DNA of 64,000 bases from Pseudoneurospora amorphoporcata (lineage: Eukaryota > Ascomycota > Sordariomycetes > Sordariales > Sordariaceae), in NCBI GenBank assembly GCA_033297205.1, contig MU859239.1:1-64000 (forward strand), read 5' to 3'. Below, one piece after another: positions 11,862 to 22,550 of this stretch (the first letter of the stretch is position 1; every line of letters starts with the position of its first letter). The notes beneath the pieces are model-generated. The model saw only the letters and a list, made by a program, of their open reading frames with translations. It did no database searches and was not told where the DNA came from. Both the position numbers and the translations under genes were made by a program.

Positions 11862-13614
11862 GTCGATGGTGCTGTTTTCACTGCAAAATAACAACAATCT
11901 ACATCACTGCCAACATCACGATCATGCCAAATATCAAATCCACAACCGAAGTCGATACGAAGGCGGTGAGCCAGCGGTCTAAGCCATACCTTTTTCGTAC
12001 AAGGGCGCAAAGTGGGGTATGAGGAGGTACAAACTGGGCACTGCCTCCACTCTACTGCAGTAAAAAGTATCTAAAATTTCATACTGGACCAGGACCAATT
12101 GCAACCGATCATACCCTAAATGGAGATAGGGGATAAGTGGTTGACGATGATGACGCCACGACAAAAATGGGAACGTTGCTCACGATGGTGTCTTGATCTC
12201 ACTATGACGGATACACCCATGGACAAAAGAACCATAAGCCAAAACTTCTCGCCTCTCTCTTCTTCAGAATTTTGAATTCTTTGTCCACCACCGAACGTGT
12301 CATACTAATCAGTGAATCGAGCACTGCATTCGCAACGCAGAAGTATCATATGTCATGGGGTGAGGAGACACAATATCTTGACCTCAATAGCGCCAGATCT
12401 ATGGTAGTGCAAGAGTGAACCTTTCCGTGCAAGCGATACCAACACATTTTTGACTAGGTCTAACCTTCACTAATTTTGATATTAAACCATTTCACTGCCA
12501 TGAGCGGGATGGGCCGTGATCTGTGATCTCCTTCACAAGATGGCCCTCAACTTCCTCGGAGGATCGTGATCTACAAGATTCGGCAGGTTTACCCCTCGCC
12601 CCTCCATCGCCGAAGACGCTTGACATAAAGCCGCATTGATGGTGGTGATATCTGCCGCCCGTCTCACCCCCCACGTTTATCGGTTATCGACACCTGATAG
12701 GCGTTATCGCAGGTACGTGGTGAGCGGGCACGTCTTTAGTGTGTGAAATTCCAAGATATTTCTACATGATTCCACGACGGCGTCTTTGTTCCCACTGCCA
12801 ACCAAGCTGGATGGTTGTTAGCTGTTCCTTGCAGCTAGTCGGGTAAACCCTGGACTTTCTTGTCAACATGCAGAACCCCATAAAGGTAGGTACCTACCTA
12901 GTGAGACACTGTTCTCGCAGCTACAGAAGACTGTACTGGAGTAACTTTCTTCGAGCCCAGACACAGTAATCATTCGGTCGCCAAACTGAGGACTGCAACT
13001 TTTCCATGACCATAACATGAGCATCGGGCTGCTCTGTTTCCCTTGAGTTGTTGCTGTAGTGTTGGGAAAGCCCCATATCTGACGTATAGGTTCTAGTATG
13101 AGAAGTATCTGGAGGTGTGTGGCCCGGAGCCTTTAAACCAGGTGAGGTGCAATCTCCATTTTGATTCGTCGCAAAAAAGCTTTTTGGTCCCTGCAGTTCC
13201 CTCGTTGGTAGTGCCCGGGCCCCGCTTAAAAAAAAAGACGCTCAGAGCTATCATCGCTACCTACGGCTACTGCTACGGCTTTCTCTGACGGGACTGACCG
13301 AGGTGCACACTAAATGGAAAGCTCCACTGGTCCGGTTTCCGCTACCTTATCGTCCCCCCGCGCCCCCGCAGTCATCGCACAACCAGACACCGACAGACCA
13401 TAACCCAACCCGTTTCTCTCTTTCTCTTCCCTCCACGACTTCGAAGAGAACAGGAAAATAGTAAAACTCCAAAATCACCTACGACAATTGCCACTACCTC
13501 TTTAGCCGGTCATCGAAATTGAACCAAACTCAAAAACTTCGGCGCCCGAAGCAACACCGACAGCAAAACCCCCCACCACAGCTCAACCTCCCGCGATAAG
13601 CCAAAGCAACAGCA
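11862..13614. other. Intergenic region between the repeat flank and the first core gene
   Basis: No convincing gene. Composition rises to that of the core. There is a perfect 16-bp palindrome, AGGTAGGTACCTACCT, at 12884-12899. The last 250 bp are C/A-rich with CT-rich tracts (13410-13430), typical of a fungal promoter and leader in front of 13615. Confidence 0.5.
12884..12899. repeat. 16-bp palindrome AGGTAGGTACCTACCT
   Basis: A perfect self-complementary sequence. Related TAGGTACCTA-type strings occur near 31280-31300, 32021-32043 and 57806-57825, always between genes. It may be a dispersed short repeat rather than a binding site. Confidence 0.6.
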
Positions 13615-14400
13615 ATGGGCAAACAAGCCAATCTCTACTCCTTTCCCAGCGTCGATACGCTCGCGACTGCCCTGCGCTCCTACGTGATCTCGTGTCAGGA
13701 GGCCGGCATCGAGCGGCACGGCGTCTTCAAGGTCGGCGTCTCGGGCGGCTCTCTGCCCAAGACGCTCGCGCAAGCGCTGCTGGCGCCCGCCAAGGACGAG
13801 TCGGACAAGGTCAAGTGGGAATCGTGGGAGATCTTCTTCGCGGACGAGCGCGCGGTCTCACTTGATCACGAGGATTCCAACTACTTTTTGCTCAAGAAGG
13901 AGCTGCTCGACAAGCTTCCCCAGGGAACCCCGCAACCGACGGTGCACACCATCGACGAATCGGTCCTCGACGACACGCAGGAGCTGGCGGACCGGTACGA
14001 GCAGGCGCTCGTGAGCTCTTTTGCTTCCCGGGACTCGGTCAAGCTGCCCATCTTCGACCTGCTGCTGCTGGGCTGCGGGCCCGACGGACACACGTGCTCG
14101 CTGTTCCCCGGACATGAGCTGCTGCGCGAGACCGAGGCCTGGGTCAGCCCCATCGAGGACTCGCCCAAGCCGCCCCCGCGCCGCATCACCCTCACCTTGC
14201 CCGTCGTGACGCACTCGGTGCGTGTCGCGTTCGTGGCTACCGGCGGCGGCAAGAAGGAGATCATGAAGGATATCTTTGAGGAGGGCAAGGGCTTGCCGTG
14301 CGCGCTGGTGAACGAGGCCACGGGCGAGAGGTGCAGTTGGTTTGTCGACAACGCGGCGGTCGAGGGCGTCAGCTACCCCAAGAGGCCTTTCAGCCTATAG
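13615..14400 (+). CDS. 6-phosphogluconolactonase
   Basis: The predicted enzyme hydrolyses 6-phosphoglucono-1,5-lactone to 6-phosphogluconate, the second step of the oxidative pentose phosphate pathway, in the cytosol. The 261-aa protein is encoded by one exon. Family signatures are all present: the phosphate-binding loop GVSGGSLPKT (residues 41-50), FFADERAVSLDHEDSNY (74-90), LLLGCGPDGHTCSLFPGH (150-167, with the conserved GxGxDGHxxSLFP core) and the basic PPPRRITLTLP segment before the C-terminus. Length equals the usual 240-270 aa of the family. The ATG at 13615 sits in AGCAATGGG after a pyrimidine-rich leader, and no upstream in-frame ATG is needed. Fungi often carry two such genes (SOL type); which one this is cannot be decided. 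Confidence 0.95.
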   Translation: MGKQANLYSFPSVDTLATALRSYVISCQEAGIERHGVFKVGVSGGSLPKTLAQALLAPAKDESDKVKWESWEIFFADERAVSLDHEDSNYFLLKKELLDKLPQGTPQPTVHTIDESVLDDTQELADRYEQALVSSFASRDSVKLPIFDLLLLGCGPDGHTCSLFPGHELLRETEAWVSPIEDSPKPPPRRITLTLPVVTHSVRVAFVATGGGKKEIMKDIFEEGKGLPCALVNEATGERCSWFVDNAAVEGVSYPKRPFSL

Positions 14401-15357
14401 GGTATGACGTGTAATGTTTCTTTCTGTGGGATGGGAGGAAGGGGGGAGGGAAAATTGCAGCCCGGGTCGGCATGTTGCTCAGATGGAAAATTCGGGGATA
14501 GAGGTAGACGGGATGCCAAGGAAGGAAAGCACAAAAGGATGGAAGAGAGGAGAGACAGAAGCAATTTGTTCTACCTCACCCGGACGAAGGCCCCAGATGA
14601 AGCGACCGATAAGGGCAAAATAACACAGAAGAGTACAAGAGGAAGGTCTACATGGACGGAGATGAGGACCTAAGCGCAACAACAAATCTTTTTGGCCAAA
14701 AGTCTACAAAAAAAAAAAATCAATAGACTTGGAGCGGCGGACGCGGAGGTTTGGAGTTGTTTTATGGATGGGACGAAAACCACCGGAGTGGTTGGAGTTT
14801 TCAGATATTCCCGTACATATATGTATGTACAGGTAGCGGCAGGGGTTTTGTCTTCTTTGCGAACGACCTTTATGATATTGCTATCACCCGCCCAATGTTA
14901 ATCTTCACTGCAATAATTCAAAGAAAACGCGGTTTGTTATGGTGGTTAGAAACGATGCTTGCTGATAGCCACTCGCTGACCTCCTATTTTGCCTAACCTT
15001 CTACCATCTTAAACCATGAGTGATATGGTTGCCATGATACACATGTTGACTCCCAAATGGATCATAATATGTCCCCATCAATGCTGATTTTCTACCGTTA
15101 TACGGCGTTGAGAGTTGGTCAAGATGAAGAATGCAGTGTCCTCTAGCAACACCTTGTATTCTATGCTCTCTAATTCCTGTCTTTTAATCACCCCTTTGGC
15201 ATGCCCATATGTTCGTGTCCGGGGCGCAACAACAACCGGGCGTGATAAAGACTTCGCCCGAACCATTTCTATCCATCGTTTTATCCCAAGCTTTTCAAGA
15301 CCGAGATCAGAACCATCCCAGTCTATAGGCCTGAACCCACAAGCACACCAAGCGATA
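14401..15357. other. Convergent intergenic region
   Basis: It lies between two 3' ends. It has an A12 run at 14708-14719 and purine-rich, probably 3'-UTR, sequence. The open frames here overlap on several strands and show no family motif, so no gene is called. Confidence 0.5.
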
Positions 15358-16571
15358 TCAAACCGTATCTTGACCCTGAAGCAGCGCAACCCACAAGCTT
15401 GCCGCCGACTGCTGTTTCGCCAAACTGCTTCCATCATACGGTCCCGCCCAGCTGGTACCATAGGTATCATCTGCGTTTCGTGCCTTCTGATACGCCAAAT
15501 CTGCGTTGTGCTCCAAATATGCGCGATACGGCCTGGCCACGAGCTGCGCGTCAAGCTCGCCAAGGTTGCGAGCAAAGATACCCTTGAAGCTCTGCTGGTC
15601 GAAGTTACAGCCCGCGGCGGTCCTCTCGCAGGCGTAGTCGGTCAGGACCCAAGTGGAGGATGGGGTAAGTTGAGGCGAGAAGATGACGGCGTTAGCGAGG
15701 GTTACGGCGGAGCGGATGTAGGTTTCGTTGTGGGTTGCGCGGAAGAGTTCTGGATTTAGGGGGTAGGTTGTTAGTTATTTTATGTTCAATGGACATGGTA
15801 AGAAAATGGGGAAATGGGGAAAAAGGGGACCATACCAACCAAGCCGCCTATCAGCGCTCCCTGGAGATATGACCATGTTGGTCCCTCGTTGTTGAAGCAC
15901 ACTCCATTTGTCTTATCCTGCGTCAACCCGTCGTTCACCAACCCCTCTGCGTTGATCATGCCGGATTCCTCAAACCACTGGTGCGACTTGAGCGCCCTGG
16001 CCAGATAATGAGAATCACCCATTCGTAGATGCAAACCCGCGGCCAGTTTGATGTACAAGGCGTTCGCAATAGCGTTCTTGTACGTCATTGCCCTGATGTC
16101 CACATAGATTCCGCCGCCACACTCCGTGTCCGTCCAGTAATTCCAAATGTACTGCTCGTCCTGCATCGCAATCGATAGGTATTGCTTGTCGCCCGTGAGG
16201 TCGAACATACGGAGCATCGCCAGTGCCCACCATGCTGTGTCGTCGGTCGAGTCCGCCCTGAAGTTGCCGCCGCCTTGGGGCCATCCAGGCAGGGGCGCCT
16301 TTTGCTTGTCGACGATGTAGCGCGCTTGGTCGAGATAGTCCAGCGAGCCAGTCATCTGCATGTAGTCCAGGACAGCCTGGAGGGCTGTGCCGGAGATCCA
16401 CCAGGCAATGTCAGGGGACCAGCGGCCTTCGGAGGGGTTGTAGAAGGCGTTGTTCATGGAGTCGATGGCGGCTTTGGCGGCGATCTTTGGGTCGACGATC
16501 GTAGAAGCTTGGATGGGGTTCGCCAGGCTTACGAGGCCGGCCAGGCCAGCCAGGATCTGTAGAAATCTCAT
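15358..16571 (-). CDS. Secreted GH76 mannan endo-1,6-alpha-mannosidase
   Basis: Predicted to cleave alpha-1,6-linked mannan backbones, of fungal cell-wall mannan or plant/microbial glycan, outside the cell. Exon 1 is 16571-15836 and exon 2 is 15749-15358, with an 86-bp intron (GTATGG...TCCAG, CTAAC branch point) in phase 1; the product is 375 aa. A signal peptide is clear (MRFLQILAGLAGLVSLANPIQA). The GH76 catalytic pair of adjacent Asp is D110-D111 in DSTDDTAWWALAM, and other family blocks are PDIAWWISGTALQ, ECGGGIYVDI and EGPTWSYLQGALIGGLVE. The C-terminus ends SLWVALLQGQDTV without a hydrophobic GPI-attachment tail. It therefore looks freely secreted rather than wall-anchored like Dfg5/Dcw1. 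The 28-bp palindrome at 16684-16711 lies about 115 bp upstream of the start. Confidence 0.93.
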
Positions 16572-16683
16572 CGTGGCTGCAAAATTCGGCGGTCAATTCT
16601 ACCCTGGTCAAGGAGTCAAAAGGGAGAGTCTCACGGCCACGAAAGGTAGATATTTATAGATGACCTTGAGCCGCTCAAGGCCA

Positions 16684-16711
16684 GTGAAGTGTTCACCACT
16701 GAACACTTCAC
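16684..16711. promoter_or_regulatory. Perfect 12-bp inverted repeat upstream of the mannanase gene
   Basis: GTGAAGTGTTCA, 4-nt spacer CCAC, then TGAACACTTCAC, with no mismatch. The distance to the ATG of the GH76 gene is about 115 bp, so it lies in its leader or proximal promoter. It could be a dimeric-factor operator or an RNA hairpin. Regulation is inference. Confidence 0.6.
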
Positions 16712-18822
16712 GGCGTTTCTGCTCCAAGTGCCTGTTTGCCATCCTCAAAGTTCGATCGAGGAGCTGATACAGATGACATGAGCAAGTTCCCTTCACGACG
16801 AAGGGAGTCACGGCCTACGCAGCCGCGCTTTCCCAACAGAGCGGTATTCAGGGCCACTACGCTGTTGTTTCTGCCGTCCCAATACGAGGTTAGATCAAAC
16901 TTATAGTGTCGTTAAGGTAGTTAGGCAACAGGAGGCACCAACCAGGTTGAGGGATGAGCAACTTACCAGTTCTTAGGACAAGGTCAATGCCCTTTTCTCC
17001 ATTCGGGAGTTGACCCGCCAAAGCCAGGGCGGGAGCACCGCCGCTAGGGCAACGGATGGATCTGTGCCATGCCGGATCTATCATCACAACGAGAATATCG
17101 GGGTAGGTCCTAGGATAGAGGGCGTCGACGACTCGGTTTGAGAATTCCAAAGTTCTGACTGAGGTAAGTGCGACGCCTAGGAGCCACAGGTCCAAGTTGT
17201 CGTCTAATGAATAGCCGTCGTCCGGTGGTTGTCAACAAATCTCGTCAGGTCTGATAAAACTTGCAGTTAATGGTTAACCTTGTCCATTCACGGATACCGC
17301 CATGGCGAGCTGAAGGCACGGATGACTCCCCGGCCAGGATGCCCAGTTCATCTCCATAAGGCGTGTTTGTGTTGCGCCGAGCATTTGCCGCGACGAAGGC
17401 CATCGTATTTGACCTTCCTCAATCTTTTCATGTAATCACCCGGGCCCAAATGTCACTCTGTGCCTCCGGGAGCTGCATCGAGCCGAATTTGTGTGCATCC
17501 AACCTGAAGCTTGGGAAGCTTCTTCGAAGAGGATGGTTGGATTGGGAGAGATTTGGGTTACGTTGGCACAGAGTGTCCAAACTCTTTTTCGTCGATCATC
17601 TCGACATAAGGTAGTAACGAATGTAACCCATCTCTTACCATGTGTCGTGGGTAGGAGGAGGAGAGGGAGGAAAACACTAGACTAGGAAGATCATCGAACC
17701 GGATCAGGGAAGTGGACGAACAGCCGCCACTTCTGCTGTTTGACCCGGCGACTGCCACGCACCAGCTTCATGACGGGATGGACCAGGTTTCCCATCCATT
17801 CGTCATGGATAGTGTGGAAAGGGCAGTCTCGATGAGGTCCACCCTGGAGGAAGGAACGAGAGGGATAAGAGCCAGGAGACTCCGTGCGGAAAGCCGGATG
17901 TGATGCACCGACCTCGCCGTGCATATCGGTGCCGAAAGGAACCAAGCTATGTTAGCCGCGCGGACCTTGCTGGCCGTAGAGGTGCTCCGTATCCGCCGCG
18001 CCATGTTCGCATACCTAGCCGGCCATGCATGCTCCCTCCGTATCGGCCCTCCAAGGTCGCAAAAAGTGGTGGTCAAAGCGACGATAGCAATTGGTTATGA
18101 CTCTGTAGATTGTCTCGTCACCAAGTCTCACAGCCTTGTGTTGGAGTTGCACTTCTTCTTTGTTTGTTATCATTTGTCGCGTTGCGCGAGTGTCACTTGA
18201 AGTGTTGACTGGAATGTTTTCTTTTTTGGTTTTCCTACGTTCAAGTTTAGCATTTGCGTCATCTGAAATTCTTCAGGGGTAAAGGATTGCGCTTGCCTAA
18301 ATTGGTTTAGCGTGTTCTTGCCTTACAGAATGTCATGCATGAAGTTGAAGAAAATTCGAGTTTGCCCGGGGGACCTAATCTTCACCTTTTGCGACAGGAT
18401 TCGCCCCGGAGGACTTGCTTCATCTCGGTGGGCTTTTATGCCTCGGATCTCCGTCCGGGCCTCGGTCTGGCACCGAACCGATTCTTTCGTCTGAAAGTTC
18501 AGATGATGTTTGATTTTGATCACACTCCCCATCGGCGCTGTCATCCAGTCTTCGTGGCTGAAACGTAGCGTCGGGTACGTAAAGCAGATATCTCTTCCGA
18601 CGCTGCAGAAAGGCATCAAGTGCCGATGTCCGCAACACACCTGAAGCCGTTTGCGCCACGCCTGACGTTCCATCATTTCTTCCAGAACCACACAAGTGCT
18701 ACGAGAATGGGACTTCATACCATCCATTTTCGAAGAGTAAACGCTGCAACTTGGTTGACAGTCATGGGTTCGGTAGAGGCTTCGCCTATCGCCATGGACA
18801 TACGTTGCGCATCTGATTGGCC

Positions 18823-18989
18823 TACCGCTTTATCTCACTCAACTGGGTTTTATCCCCACACTGCTTAGGCCAATTAGGTGGCTAGTTTGGTCTTTGCGGA
18901 GCCAGTATGCTACAGTATGCAGCCTTTCTCAAGATATAACTGGCCGAACAGTCTGGGGATAAAACCCAGTTGAATGAAATAAAGCGGTA
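18823..18989. mobile_element. 167-bp MITE-like element with 41-bp terminal inverted repeats
   Basis: The arm at 18823-18863 and the reverse complement of 18949-18989 match at 38 of 41 positions. Both begin TACCGCTTTAT and share CAACTGGGTTTTATCCCCA. The outermost bases are TA on each side, so the transposable unit may be 18825-18987 with TA as target duplication, as in Tc1/mariner-derived MITEs. Two of the three mismatches are C/T. The 85-bp centre has no coding capacity. Confidence 0.8.
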
Positions 18990-19832
18990 TGGTAGCTGCC
19001 TCTCGATGATGTAGGCATTTCATTGCTTGGGTGAAGATGTGAAGATCGACAGATATCTGTGACCGAAAGCAAGGCTCATACCACAACGACAGGCGGCTAC
19101 CGCACGAGCGGCTTTAAGTTTGTTCCGTGTCAAATTAACCATCGTAGACTTGGCTCATCGTGAGCAGCTGTTTCAGAAGAACAGGGGGGAAAAGGTCCCT
19201 TAGGACGATCCAGCTAATTTCCATGGGCCGCCTCGCTGGAGTCTTGCAGGGAAGGGGGGCAAAGTATGTAACCCTGTCTAAATGCGACTTCATCGTCCGT
19301 TGTTCGAATTTTATCGAGTCGCCGTTTTCGCATATACCTAACCTGCCTGCCCTAGTCGCCTACCTACTCACGCTTTCTCGTCTTATCTCTCTCTTTAATT
19401 TTTTTCCCTTTTTTGCCTGACCAAGTAAGGTCTCACTACCGCAAGTGGGATTCCGCGCAGTCGTATCACCTCCAGTCCTCTTCCCAGCCCAGCATTCCGC
19501 CGAGAGTCGCCTTGACAAAGATCATACGGACCCTTCCACTTTCATGTGCAACACCACATGCGGGCCTTGTTTCTTGTCCTAGGGAACCGTAGCATCGCTC
19601 ACTCTCGACCGGACTTTTGGAGTTGGACCAAACTGTCGCCCTCAGACCATCCTGCCCGCCATCCTGCGCGCCAGCCTTCAGCCGAAGTCGCACAATATCC
19701 TTTTATTGACAGGGAATCTGGAACTCGTATCCTGCGCTTTCCGGGGAAAGGGGAAATACTGAGACACGCCTAGCAACCGGGAAACAGTCCCTTGAAGGAG
19801 CATCGAGTCGGACAGTTCAGTCACTCTCCATC

Positions 19833-22550
19833 ATGGAAGCAGCTGCAAATTTCTTGAGGAGGAAGCGGTCGGCCGGGGGAGAGAAGGGCAGATCGCTTTT
19901 CTCAAAAGCACAGCAAGCCCCCCCGTCGAGTGCTGGGCCGCAGAGATTGGACTTGGACCTCCCCGATCTTCCCAGGCTCGACCTCTCCGAGTTGCTTCGT
20001 TTTGATGAGGCCCAATCGAAGGCTCCCGGTCAATCTTTCCTATCGCCAGAAGCAACAACAAGAGGAACAACAACAGGAATTCCAGCACCGCCCAAGTCCG
20101 CGCCGCCAACCACCACAACAACAAGAACGCCGATAGCAGCAGCGCCGACGTCAGCGACGTCAGCTTTGAGGCCATTGGACAGAAAGCTGCCTGTTGCACC
20201 AATCCAGACTCGTACTGGTATCTCTGGTCCAACAACTGGTCCTCCCTCTGCGCCGCCTCCTCCGCCGCCACAGCAAGTAAAGCCAAAGTCGCTGCCAGCG
20301 CCCAGATCTGCTGTGGAAGCACCCAGTTGGGAAAGGACCGGGTCGCAGCAGCCCGGGGCTGATAGGCAGAAGGCAGCCACCATGATGACGACTGCCAACG
20401 CGGCCTCCACGCCCACTACCCCAACGGCCGCTTCCAACGCTAAACCTTGGAATGCCCCGCTGCCGCCGCTTCCGCCTATGTCGATACCCCGACGGCCTGT
20501 TCGTGGTGGCATAAGTTCCCCTACTTCGCCTTCGCTTGTGACTTCTCCTCCCACATCGGTTGCGGCTTCCCCAGACTCGCCCACCCTGAGGCCCATCGCA
20601 GCTTCCCGGCCATCCTGTCCATCCCGCTCAGCCCCAGCCCCGGCTTCGGTTCCGGCTCCGGCCTCGGCCCCGGCAAATCCCAAGTCCGCCGTGTCGCCCA
20701 ACACTTCGGTTCCCGTGTCACCAGCTGGCTCCCTGTCCAGCATCTTGTGGGCATATTCGGATGGCAGTTCTGGATCGACCCCGAGATCCTCGACAAACTC
20801 TACCCACAGCTTTCCTGATTCCAAGGAACCCAACCCAAGCACAGCGTCATCGAGACTAGCCGGACAAGTCGCATCTTTGAACCACCATGAACCAAAGAGG
20901 GAGGAAGATAGGTATCGAAAGTTGGCACAATCAGAGCGAGAATTGCCACCGGAACCGCCCGCCCCTCCAGTAAAAGAGAAAGAAGACTCGCAGCCTAGCC
21001 GTCAAAGGCCACGGACGCCGCCAAAGATTCTCCGACTTCAAACGCAACCTGAACAAGCTTGGACAGGGGCGCCAATCGCGCCGATCTCGATCAACGGTTC
21101 AGACACTTCTCCCCAGCAGGAAGAGCTTTGGAGACGGAGGTCGGTGAAAAGTGAAAAGAACCTGGTGGTTGCGGACCTTAAACTTGATTCCAGCAACGGA
21201 TCCACCGCGGAATCAGCCCAGATTCGATCTCATGCTGCTTCGCGCACCGCTGACGCCCAGCCAACAGTAACACCGCCTTTGTCGCCAGGGCACGTCGACG
21301 CATCCCCACCTGCAGCCAATAACAACACCCGTGCCCCAGTGCATAGGACCACTGCCAATGCTCTTCCTGGGAGAAACTCCCGTCCTTCAGCCTCTCGCCC
21401 ACAAGTCATTCCCCAGGTTCAGGATACGATGGGCCAAGCCAAATCCCACTTGAGAAAGAAGAGCCACGACGACAATCAGAGAGCGGGTACGCCCGCAGAA
21501 AAGGCAGGAGTGTCGCAACCGACATCCGCAACCAGCAATGGGCTGCCTGCCGCCGCCAACACCGCCCCTTCCGTCGCCCACCATCCGGCACCCGAATATG
21601 GACAGTACGAAGTCAAGCAACCAAATGCAAGTTGGGAGCCAAACGAACCGCCGATACAACAAGTGCCGTCGACAAATGGACAGGGGGAAAACAGACCCGC
21701 GATTCGGCGGAAAGCAATTGGAAGATATGACTCGCAGGTGCGGTCGGCGGACAATTCAAATCTGGCCCCAAGCGATGACAATGGTGGTGCCGGGCTCTCC
21801 GTGCGCTCGCCTGTTGGACTCCCCGCTTCTCCTGCGGCCAACCGAGGGCGCCCTGTAGAGCGACCCCCGGCCCCCAATGCGGCCCCGTACCCCGCTCGAA
21901 CCACATCTAAAACCGGCGATCCAACTCCTCAAATTCAGGTCCAGGACGAATACCACCAATACTCCAATGGCACCATAGACCATGGCTCCGTCTCCGAATC
22001 CGGATCCGCTGTATCGGTCGAGACCCTCAAGCCGCCGAAGCGCAGATACCTCGACCACGAGATCGCCGTCATCTCGGACGAGGAGGAGCTCGAGGAGCAG
22101 TCCTGGCCCGAGAGGACTGATAACCCGGGCGTGGCCCTCTTCCTGAAGAAGAAGAATTGGTGCGCACCTTTACCAGCCGACGGAGTGCTGGACGCGCCCC
22201 CTCTTACGGACAAGCACTATCGGTGCCTCACAAGCCATAAATTCATGACGCCGAGCCGACAGAAATACAATCGGATCGCTTGCCGCACTTGTGGCGAGAG
22301 ACAACATGTGGATTGCTGCATTTGCAGTTCCTGTGCTCTCAACATCTGCCCTCCTTGCGCCAAAAGCTTGAAGGTGTTTGGAGGAAACTTGAAGCAGCTT
22401 CTGCGGCATGTGGAAGAGAGCAGACAGTTTAATGAGGAGGATGAGAACGGCCAAATGACTCCCCTAGGAGACCATTATGCGAACTACAACGGGGGCTACT
22501 ACGGACCCCCGTCCGAGAACGGGGTGCTTTCTGTCGTGGAGACGCACTAA
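19833..22550 (+). CDS. Disordered protein with C-terminal Cys cluster, function unknown
   Basis: A single exon encodes 905 aa. Residues 1 to about 740 are low-complexity: Pro/Ser/Thr/Ala-rich, with Pro tracts (PPSAPPPPPPQQ near 140) and little hydrophobic content, so probably disordered. The last 160 residues are ordered-looking and acidic (RRYLDHEIAVISDEEELEE). Then comes a Cys-rich module at about 796-844: HYRCLTSHKF, ACRTCGERQHVDCCIC and SSCALNICPPC. This spacing would hold one or two Zn ions, like a small treble-clef or LIM-like fold. The tail is Tyr/Gly-rich. I do not recognise a named family; homologues are probably restricted to filamentous ascomycetes. The first ATG (CATCATGGAAGC) has a good fungal start context. 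Confidence 0.85.
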   Translation: MEAAANFLRRKRSAGGEKGRSLFSKAQQAPPSSAGPQRLDLDLPDLPRLDLSELLRFDEAQSKAPGQSFLSPEATTRGTTTGIPAPPKSAPPTTTTTRTPIAAAPTSATSALRPLDRKLPVAPIQTRTGISGPTTGPPSAPPPPPPQQVKPKSLPAPRSAVEAPSWERTGSQQPGADRQKAATMMTTANAASTPTTPTAASNAKPWNAPLPPLPPMSIPRRPVRGGISSPTSPSLVTSPPTSVAASPDSPTLRPIAASRPSCPSRSAPAPASVPAPASAPANPKSAVSPNTSVPVSPAGSLSSILWAYSDGSSGSTPRSSTNSTHSFPDSKEPNPSTASSRLAGQVASLNHHEPKREEDRYRKLAQSERELPPEPPAPPVKEKEDSQPSRQRPRTPPKILRLQTQPEQAWTGAPIAPISINGSDTSPQQEELWRRRSVKSEKNLVVADLKLDSSNGSTAESAQIRSHAASRTADAQPTVTPPLSPGHVDASPPAANNNTRAPVHRTTANALPGRNSRPSASRPQVIPQVQDTMGQAKSHLRKKSHDDNQRAGTPAEKAGVSQPTSATSNGLPAAANTAPSVAHHPAPEYGQYEVKQPNASWEPNEPPIQQVPSTNGQGENRPAIRRKAIGRYDSQVRSADNSNLAPSDDNGGAGLSVRSPVGLPASPAANRGRPVERPPAPNAAPYPARTTSKTGDPTPQIQVQDEYHQYSNGTIDHGSVSESGSAVSVETLKPPKRRYLDHEIAVISDEEELEEQSWPERTDNPGVALFLKKKNWCAPLPADGVLDAPPLTDKHYRCLTSHKFMTPSRQKYNRIACRTCGERQHVDCCICSSCALNICPPCAKSLKVFGGNLKQLLRHVEESRQFNEEDENGQMTPLGDHYANYNGGYYGPPSENGVLSVVETH

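Larger units (their letters stand above)
16572..19832. other. Long intergenic region with a palindrome and a MITE
   Basis: No gene is supported across 3.2 kb. Apart from the palindrome (16684-16711) and the inverted-repeat element (18823-18989), there is a stretch on the minus strand at about 18020-17690 with protein-like composition in shifting frames (for example PFHTIHDEWMGNLVHPV). It could be a decayed gene but matches nothing I recognise. The last 400 bp, CT-rich near 19380-19410, form the promoter and leader of the gene at 19833. Confidence 0.45.

Noticed and set aside
9062..12082. Possible inverted termini of the Harbinger-like element (CTACTGCAG on both sides)
   Set aside because: Only nine shared bases, the flanks read TTA and TAA rather than one duplication, and the left end coincides with the LTR target duplication.
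13858..14351. Long minus-strand frames inside the phosphogluconolactonase gene
   Set aside because: Shadow frames of a GC-rich coding exon; the plus frame carries all family motifs.
17691..18076. Overlapping minus-strand frames with partly protein-like sequence
   Set aside because: Needs repeated frame changes, no recognised family and no stop pattern of RIP; kept only as a remark in the intergenic entry.
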